Origin: Prolixibacteraceae bacterium
GTDB lineage: Bacteria > Bacteroidota > Bacteroidia > Bacteroidales > Prolixibacteraceae
Reading direction: 5' to 3'
Length of the DNA stretch: 12,248 bases
NCBI GenBank assembly: GCA_027858145.1
Contig: JAQIDF010000504.1
Coordinates: forward strand, 1-12,248
Shown: positions 7,484 through 12,248 of the stretch, one piece after another
How positions within the stretch are numbered: the stretch's first letter is position 1
How the letters are laid out: each line of letters opens with the position of its first letter
Position numbers and translations under genes: made by a program
Notes under the pieces: model-generated
The model's input: only the letters and a program-made list of their open reading frames with translations
Told to the model about the DNA's origin: nothing
The model's database searches: none

Positions 7484-7580
7484 GGATCAATTGCAAATAT
7501 TTTATCAATGTTGAATACAAATCAGTCAAGGATGTTGTAAAACATACCTTCCTTAATCATTTCCTGAGTTTTTCTCAATA

Positions 7581-7610
7581 ATTTAATAAACATTTAATAA
7601 ATTTAACTAA
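7581..7610. repeat. AT-rich direct repeats in helical phase upstream of the receptor gene
   Basis: ATTTAATAAA occurs twice with an 11-base period (7581-7590 and 7592-7601), with a degenerate third copy ATTTAACTAA at 7601-7610. Phased A/T tracts of this kind can bend DNA or act as upstream promoter elements. They lie 66-95 bases ahead of the receptor start codon. I found no convincing TAnnTTTG box between 7484 and 7675, so the actual promoter is not located. Confidence 0.4.
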
Positions 7611-7618
7611 GAAAGCGG

Positions 7619-7629
7619 TGATATTATCA
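7619..7629. promoter_or_regulatory. Inverted repeat TGATA-T-TATCA upstream of the receptor gene
   Basis: Two perfect five-base arms around one T, about 50 bases before the start codon at 7676. Together with the preceding G it resembles the GTGA...TTATCA arrangement at 1426-1438 ahead of nqrA, but with one base less in the centre. A shared regulator is possible; chance is equally possible. Confidence 0.25.
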
Positions 7630-7675
7630 GGGAATATGGTTTTGATATAATATTACGTCATAAAATTTTAAGAAG

Positions 7676-9139
7676 ATGGGATTGAGAAAGTATTTTCGTT
7701 TTAAGAAGATTTCGTACAAGATTGGGGTTCTTGTAATTATTACCGAGTTTATTGCATTATTTGCACTGGGAGTTTTTTATATTGATCAATTTACCTCACA
7801 AATTGAACAGGGTCTGCAACAAAGTTTCCAAACACCTGCATATTTAATGTCAAAAGGCCTGCTTCGTTACGAGTCGGCTGAAGACAAGGTGATTATGGAA
7901 GAGATGGTTGGTGAAACCATTGAAGAATGTATGATTGTTGGGGCAAACGGGAAAATCTATTTTTCGTTAAACCCGGAACACAAAGACAAAGAAAAATCAG
8001 AAATTGGAATATTATCCGGCTACGAAGCGCTTTCACGTCAGATAGAATCGCATGTGTTCTTGCAAACCAGTCAAAACAATAATGACTATTTCACGACAAT
8101 TAGCCCAATACGGTTAGATGATGGCAAGTTTCTTGGTCATCTTTTTATTCATGCTCGAATGGATCGTGTTTTGAAAGAAAAAAGTTCAGTAACATGGATG
8201 TTTATCCTGGGATCATTGCTCTGTATTATACTAACATCAGTTGTCATCATTTTTCTCACTAAGATTTACTTCACAAATAACATAAACCTTGTGCTTACGC
8301 GCTTAACAACAATAAAAGAGGGAATTTTACCAAAAACACCGTTAACGGTTAAATCAAACGACGAAATAGGGCAACTTAGCAATGCCATAAATAACCTGAA
8401 TGAAAAACTCAGGGAAATTGTTTCGCTCATTACTTCCGGTGCCGGAAAAGTAAACAAATCGAGCAATCAAATTGATGAAATATCAGTTAAAGTAGCCGGA
8501 GGAGCAAGCCATCAGGCAACATCGGCCGAAGAAGTTTCGTCAGCAGTTGAAGAAATGACTTCAATGATTGAAAACAATACTGAAAATGCACAACAAACAC
8601 AGCAAATTTCAATCACAGCCGCCGAGGGTATCCAACAGCTTATACTGAAAGAAGAAGAAAGTCTGAAATACATCAGAGAGATATCGAACAAAATAAGCAT
8701 TGTAAACGACATTGCTTTCCAAACCAATATCTTAGCCCTTAATGCAGCTGTTGAAGCCGCAAGAGCCGGGGAACACGGTAAAGGATTTGCTGTTGTGGCA
8801 CAGGAAGTAAGAAGGTTGGCTGAAAACAGCCGGAAAGCTGCCGATGAAATAACAAAGATTTCTGAGAATTCAGTAAGCATTACATCTAATGCTCATGATT
8901 TTATGATGCAAATTGCTCCTGAAATTGAGAAAACATCGCAACTCGTGAATGAGATAACCACTTCGAGTAACGAACAAAGCAACGGTGCTTCGCAAATTAA
9001 CAATGCCATTCAGGATTTGAACATCGTCATTCAGCAATATGCATCAACCGCCGATGAAATGGCCCAAAATTCAAAAGTTCTGAATAAAGAAGCCGATGAT
9101 CTCGAAAAAAGCATCCGCTTTTTCAACATTGAAGAATAA
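7676..9139 (+). CDS. Methyl-accepting chemotaxis protein (transmembrane chemoreceptor)
   Basis: A 487-residue receptor of classic layout: a basic N-terminus, membrane helix 1 (about 16-36), an extracytoplasmic sensor region of roughly 135 residues, membrane helix 2 (about 174-198), a HAMP linker (about 199-248, with DEIGQL at 229-234) and a long signalling coiled coil to the end. The hairpin tip is highly conserved (NDIAFQTNILALNAAVEAAR from 344, then AGEHGKGFAVVAQEVRRLAEN), where CheA and CheW bind in this family. The coiled-coil arms are about 117 and 121 residues, or roughly 17 heptads each, which suggests the 34-heptad class (estimated by eye). The chain ends in NIEE, with no CheR/CheB-binding pentapeptide. 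The sensor region may be a small Cache-like fold, but I cannot assign it. The ligand is unknown; the solute-binding protein 21 bases downstream is the obvious candidate partner. No other chemotaxis gene is visible. Confidence 0.95.
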   Translation: MGLRKYFRFKKISYKIGVLVIITEFIALFALGVFYIDQFTSQIEQGLQQSFQTPAYLMSKGLLRYESAEDKVIMEEMVGETIEECMIVGANGKIYFSLNPEHKDKEKSEIGILSGYEALSRQIESHVFLQTSQNNNDYFTTISPIRLDDGKFLGHLFIHARMDRVLKEKSSVTWMFILGSLLCIILTSVVIIFLTKIYFTNNINLVLTRLTTIKEGILPKTPLTVKSNDEIGQLSNAINNLNEKLREIVSLITSGAGKVNKSSNQIDEISVKVAGGASHQATSAEEVSSAVEEMTSMIENNTENAQQTQQISITAAEGIQQLILKEEESLKYIREISNKISIVNDIAFQTNILALNAAVEAARAGEHGKGFAVVAQEVRRLAENSRKAADEITKISENSVSITSNAHDFMMQIAPEIEKTSQLVNEITTSSNEQSNGASQINNAIQDLNIVIQQYASTADEMAQNSKVLNKEADDLEKSIRFFNIEE

Positions 9140-9160
9140 CTAATATTAAATTTTTGGTCA

Positions 9161-10552
9161 ATGAATAAAAGAAATAAAATCAATATACAACTAAAAACAA
9201 TCTTGTTGCTTTCGCTCTTTATATTGCTCAGCACTGCATGTTCGAGGATCGAACAAGAGCACATGAATGCACAAATGATTGATAAAAAAACCTACACCGA
9301 TACCATTAATTTTGTAGGGCACTGGCTTAATGAAGGAGCCCGCGAAGATTTTGTTCGTAATATTGCACAGGTTTATGAGTTTGAAAACCAAAACATAAAG
9401 GTTAACTTGAAATTCCCCGAGGATATTTACTACGATCAGAATGATCGTCAGAGTAACGAAAAATATACCGCAAGGGTAATTGAAGAGAACTTAAACAAGT
9501 GGGATATTCTGCGCATCAACGGTGAATATCAGGAAGTAACCGAGCTTTTAAATGACCCAGATTGGGCAAAAAAGCATTTGGTTGACTTTAGCCAGATCGA
9601 AGAGTTCCGGGAAGGCACAATTCCTGAGTTGCTAACCGAGGAAGCTAAAGCTATGTGGAACGGTGTAATTCCGGGACCTTATGTTGAAGGCCAATACTGG
9701 ACCGTTTGGGCAAACAAAGAAGTTGCTGGTAAAATTGGAATTGAGGTAAAACAATTTGGAATGACCTTTAATGATTTTGCAAGATACCTAAAAGCTGTTC
9801 ACAAGTATAATCAAAATAACCCCGACGACTACATTATCCCGATTTACGAATCGTACGTTTGGGAAACAACTATGTCAATTGCCATAAACCTCTATTCATC
9901 ATTACTCGATGATCGGGAAGAATTTCTATCGGAAACCATTACCGAAAAAAGATTACAGGCCTGGGGTAAAACCCTCGAAGCCATGGAAGGCATTGCAAAA
10001 TATGAACCCATTAATCCAAAATGGAAAGAAACGGAATGGAGTGGCACACACAACATGATGTTAGATGGCGAATGTTTATTTTATGTTAATGGCTCATGGA
10101 TGTATAACATTTGGGAAGGAATCGACAGTGAAAAAGTCATGAACTGTATGCCCTGTGAATATCCTTCGTTTAAACCGCATGTGACCTACCCGGCAGCATA
10201 CCAGATTACCTGGGGTGTGCCTAAAGACGCTCCTCACAAAGAGGAAGCTGTAAAGTTCTTATTGGCTATGAATAAACCCACAATTTCCGAAATGTGGAGC
10301 CGGTACACAAAATGCCCTACCGGTATTAAAGGAAATCTTTCGAATGCTGCACTGGGCGGCGACCAATTTGAAGAATTTGCACGTTACGTACAGGATGACT
10401 TCGGTACAAATACCTATCGGTACTACGAAACCAGCGCCTGGGTTTTAAACGATCAACATACTGGCACACCAATTTATTTCAGGGAAGTTATTGAAGGTAA
10501 AATGACAGCCGAAGAAGCAATGGCTGGCATTAGAAATAGTATAAGACAATAA
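9161..10552 (+). CDS. ABC-type extracellular solute-binding lipoprotein (family 1-like), no transporter beside it
   Basis: A 463-residue exported protein. The N-terminus has a basic stretch, a hydrophobic core and a relaxed lipobox (LLSTAC) with the lipidated cysteine at C27. The mature part resembles bacterial family 1 solute-binding proteins, which bind sugars and oligosaccharides between two lobes. Signs include FVGHWLNEGAREDFV near 51-65 at the start of lobe 1, WDILRINGEY (114-123), the WANKEVAGKIGIEVKQFGMTFNDF hinge-region block, LFYVNGSWMYNIW at 306-318, WGVPKDAPHKEEAVKFL, and the YTKCPTG loop at 382-388. Many Trp and Tyr residues suit carbohydrate stacking. No permease or ATPase gene is nearby; the gene follows the chemoreceptor by 21 bases and is closed by its own terminator. 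I infer a ligand-capturing partner of the receptor. The alternative is a binding protein serving a transporter encoded elsewhere. Confidence 0.88.
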   Translation: MNKRNKINIQLKTILLLSLFILLSTACSRIEQEHMNAQMIDKKTYTDTINFVGHWLNEGAREDFVRNIAQVYEFENQNIKVNLKFPEDIYYDQNDRQSNEKYTARVIEENLNKWDILRINGEYQEVTELLNDPDWAKKHLVDFSQIEEFREGTIPELLTEEAKAMWNGVIPGPYVEGQYWTVWANKEVAGKIGIEVKQFGMTFNDFARYLKAVHKYNQNNPDDYIIPIYESYVWETTMSIAINLYSSLLDDREEFLSETITEKRLQAWGKTLEAMEGIAKYEPINPKWKETEWSGTHNMMLDGECLFYVNGSWMYNIWEGIDSEKVMNCMPCEYPSFKPHVTYPAAYQITWGVPKDAPHKEEAVKFLLAMNKPTISEMWSRYTKCPTGIKGNLSNAALGGDQFEEFARYVQDDFGTNTYRYYETSAWVLNDQHTGTPIYFREVIEGKMTAEEAMAGIRNSIRQ

Positions 10553-10587
10553 GGTTATAACACAACCTGCAAACAATAGCGATTTTC

Positions 10588-10634
10588 AAAACCAACTGTA
10601 ATTATTTTTGTAATTTTACAGTTGGTTTTTTATT
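10588..10634 (+). terminator. Intrinsic terminator after the receptor/binding-protein unit
   Basis: A perfect 14-base-pair stem (AAAACCAACTGTAA with TTACAGTTGGTTTT) with a 14-base loop; the second arm runs into TTTTTTTATT. It begins 36 bases after the binding-protein stop codon. The lack of a T-run on the opposite strand indicates plus-strand termination. It separates this unit from apbE. Confidence 0.85.
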
Positions 10635-10638
10635 GCCA

Positions 10639-10645
10639 TACTTTG
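10639..10645 (+). promoter_or_regulatory. Weak candidate -7 box for apbE
   Basis: TACTTTG lies 17 bases ahead of the apbE start codon, immediately after the terminator. It is one base short of the TAnnTTTG spacing, and no -33 TTTG sits at a proper distance. A promoter is expected here because the preceding unit is terminated, but the exact box is uncertain. Confidence 0.25.
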
Positions 10646-10662
10646 ATCTTAATTGATATAAT

Positions 10663-11664
10663 ATGAAGAAATTTCTGAGTTTTTTGGTCATCATTGTTCT
10701 TTCCCAATCGTGCAATAACCCGCAAGCACAATATATCAAAAACAGTGGACTCATATTTGGAACGTATTATCAACTTACATACGAAAACCCCAACGGTGAG
10801 GACCTACATGCAGAAGTTAAAGACCTGTTAAACCAGTTAGACAATTCATTTTCGACGTACAATCTCAATTCTACTGTTTCGAAAGTTAACCAGAATCTTC
10901 CCATTCAGCCCGATACACTTTTCTTCAATGTATTCAATAAAGCACAGGAAATTTCATCACTTACCAATGGCGCATTCGACGCTACCGTTGCACCGCTAGT
11001 TAATGCCTGGGGATTTGGCTTCAAAAAAAAGCAAAATATTACACCGAAACGAATTGACAGCATTAAAGCATTTACTGGTTTTGACAAAGTGCGTCTCGAA
11101 AACACAAAAATTATAAAAGAAGACCCGCGGCTGATGCTCGATTTTAGTGCCATTGCCAAAGGTTATTCGGTTGATATCGTGGCTGATTTTTTGCGCAAAA
11201 AGGGCTGCAACAACTGTCTGGTTGACATTGGTGGTGAGGTGGCCGCATTCGGGCATAATCCATCAGGGGCAACCTGGCGGGTTGGCATAAATGAGCCAAA
11301 CGACAACGAGCCTTTGAACGCTACAAACCTGCAGGCCATTGTATCGCTGAAAAATATGGGCATGGCTACATCGGGCAATTACCGTAATTTTTACATCGAA
11401 AATGGTAAGAAATTTGCCCACACCATCAATCCACAAACCGGTTACCCGGTAAATCACAACCTGCTAAGCGCAACCATTGTGGCCGAAAATTGCATGACTG
11501 CCGATGCACTGGCAACGGCATGCATGGTAATAGGTGCCGATTCGGCACAAAAATTAATATATGGCATTGACCATGTTGAAGCTTTTTTAATATATGCTAA
11601 TAAAACTGGAACGAACCAGATATTTATGACCGATGGATTTCAGGATTTGATAATAAATGAATAA
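10663..11664 (+). CDS. apbE: FAD:protein FMN transferase (flavin transferase), lipoprotein
   Basis: ApbE cleaves FAD and attaches the FMN moiety to a threonine of target proteins, with Mg2+ as cofactor, in the periplasm. Its known targets include NqrB and NqrC, both encoded upstream. The 333-residue protein has a signal peptide with a lipobox-like end (VLSQSC, C17), so it is probably membrane-tethered. Family motifs in order: FGTYYQ (32-37), FDATVAPLVNAWGFG (105-119), LDFSAIAKGYSVD (159-171), DIGGEV (188-193), TSGNYRNFY (236-244), HTINPQTGYPV (253-263) and ADALATACMV (280-289), where D281 and T285 are the usual metal-binding positions. All are intact. In many bacteria apbE directly follows nqrF; here a receptor/binding-protein unit and two terminators lie between them. 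The next gene starts 18 bases downstream and may be co-transcribed. Confidence 0.95.
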   Translation: MKKFLSFLVIIVLSQSCNNPQAQYIKNSGLIFGTYYQLTYENPNGEDLHAEVKDLLNQLDNSFSTYNLNSTVSKVNQNLPIQPDTLFFNVFNKAQEISSLTNGAFDATVAPLVNAWGFGFKKKQNITPKRIDSIKAFTGFDKVRLENTKIIKEDPRLMLDFSAIAKGYSVDIVADFLRKKGCNNCLVDIGGEVAAFGHNPSGATWRVGINEPNDNEPLNATNLQAIVSLKNMGMATSGNYRNFYIENGKKFAHTINPQTGYPVNHNLLSATIVAENCMTADALATACMVIGADSAQKLIYGIDHVEAFLIYANKTGTNQIFMTDGFQDLIINE

Positions 11665-11682
11665 ATTCACAAAAAATAAAAA

Positions 11683-12248
11683 ATGATAACCATGCGTGTT
11701 GCTGTCATCTTTTTCTTCATTGTAATGTTTGCCGGCCTGGTAAAGGCCCAGGTGCAAATTGATATTCCACAGCCCTATGGCAATAGTTTTATTGAATCAG
11801 AACTGATTGAAGAAGTAAGCATTTTACCGCTGAATTACAAGCAGTACGGACTTGTACGAACCGACATGGAAATGAAAGTTGACGGTGAAGATTATTTTAT
11901 CCTCGACAACCAAAACTCTCAATGTGTTTATCATTTCAACAACGAAGGCGAACTGGCCGATACCATTTGTGTCCCCAAGCAAAAATCAGACAGCAATCTT
12001 CCTCAGCTTAACAACCCGGCATGGTTTAGCATAAATCCATACAAAAAACAGATAGAAATATACCGGTTTGAAGATTCAAACATTAACCGGTTTTCTTACA
12101 ACGGCAAATATCTTGGCAATATTGAACTAGATGTTACCCCGTCAGATTATGTAAGAAACAAGAACGGTGAATATTGGGTTTATGCCGGTTGGAACAACAA
12201 CGAAACACAATACCGTCTCATTAAGACCAATGCACAAGGTTCAGTAAC
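11683..12248 (+). CDS. Exported 6-bladed beta-propeller protein, C-terminus cut by window edge
   Basis: An open frame from ATG 11683 to the right edge gives 188 visible codons with no stop. A second in-frame ATG at 11692 is an equally plausible start, since the signal peptide is complete from either. The hydrophobic segment VAVIFFFIVMFAGLVKA ends in a likely signal-peptidase I site before QVQIDIP. The rest looks like the family of 6-bladed beta-propeller proteins common in Bacteroidota: an opening strand block (IEEVSILPLNYKQYGLVR), then YFILDNQNSQCVYHFNNEGEL, then repeated strand-turn units ending in forms such as RFSYNGKYLG. These recur about every 45-50 residues. Function is unknown for most members. 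The 18-base gap after apbE suggests one transcript, but a link to flavin transfer is not established. Confidence 0.7.
   Translation, partial: MITMRVAVIFFFIVMFAGLVKAQVQIDIPQPYGNSFIESELIEEVSILPLNYKQYGLVRTDMEMKVDGEDYFILDNQNSQCVYHFNNEGELADTICVPKQKSDSNLPQLNNPAWFSINPYKKQIEIYRFEDSNINRFSYNGKYLGNIELDVTPSDYVRNKNGEYWVYAGWNNNETQYRLIKTNAQGSV

Noticed and set aside
7297..7581. A 94-codon plus-strand frame overlapping the end of nqrF and running through the terminator.
   Set aside because: It is out of frame with nqrF, whose conserved C-terminus occupies the overlap, and it reads through the terminator hairpin; there is no recognisable protein feature.
7641..7668. TTTG at 7641 with TAAAATTT at 7661, a possible promoter for the chemoreceptor.
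   Set aside because: The second element mismatches TAnnTTTG at two of the six fixed bases, and transcription would begin at or past the start codon at 7676.
8266..9264. Minus-strand open frames within the chemoreceptor gene (for example 8512-8880 and 9031-9264).
   Set aside because: They are shadows of a strongly conserved coding sequence on the plus strand. Low-complexity Ser/Ala-rich products are usual opposite receptor coiled coils.
1..12248. Mobile elements, CRISPR arrays, tRNA genes and defence systems.
   Set aside because: No transposase or integrase motifs, terminal repeats, regularly spaced repeats or cloverleaf-like sequences were seen on either strand.

Overview
The window looks like ordinary chromosomal DNA from a member of the Bacteroidota, probably class Bacteroidia and perhaps the Marinilabiliales; the lower ranks are a guess. 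The evidence is a type IX secretion plug protein, a Bacteroidota-style -7 box (TAnnTTTG) in front of the main operon, few Shine-Dalgarno sites, AT-rich intergenic DNA, lipoproteins with relaxed lipoboxes, and a 6-bladed beta-propeller protein of a type common in this phylum. I see no insertion sequence, phage gene, tRNA, rRNA or CRISPR array.

Layout. (1) 1-1265, minus strand: a T9SS plug protein (DUF5103) running off the left edge, probably nearly complete. (2) 1266-1582: a divergent intergenic region with a good promoter and several inverted repeats, one of which overlaps the -7 box. (3) 1583-7424: a complete nqrABCDEF operon for the sodium-pumping NADH:quinone oxidoreductase, closed by a clear intrinsic terminator at 7452-7483. 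(4) 7676-10552: a two-gene unit made of a membrane methyl-accepting chemotaxis protein and an ABC-type solute-binding lipoprotein with no permease or ATPase gene beside it, closed by a second strong terminator. (5) 10663-11664: apbE, the flavin transferase that attaches FMN to NqrB and NqrC. (6) 11683 to the right edge: the N-terminal part of an exported 6-bladed beta-propeller protein.

How the parts fit. NqrF oxidises NADH through FAD and a 2Fe-2S centre. Electrons then pass through the NqrD/E cysteine-bound iron-sulfur centre and the covalent FMNs of NqrC and NqrB to quinone, and sodium is pumped out. ApbE supplies the covalent FMNs, and both acceptor threonines are visible (NqrB T220, NqrC T207). 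The receptor/binding-protein pair lies between nqrF and apbE, which are often adjacent in other bacteria, and has its own terminator. It is the least expected element: a probable binding-protein-dependent sensory module rather than a transporter.
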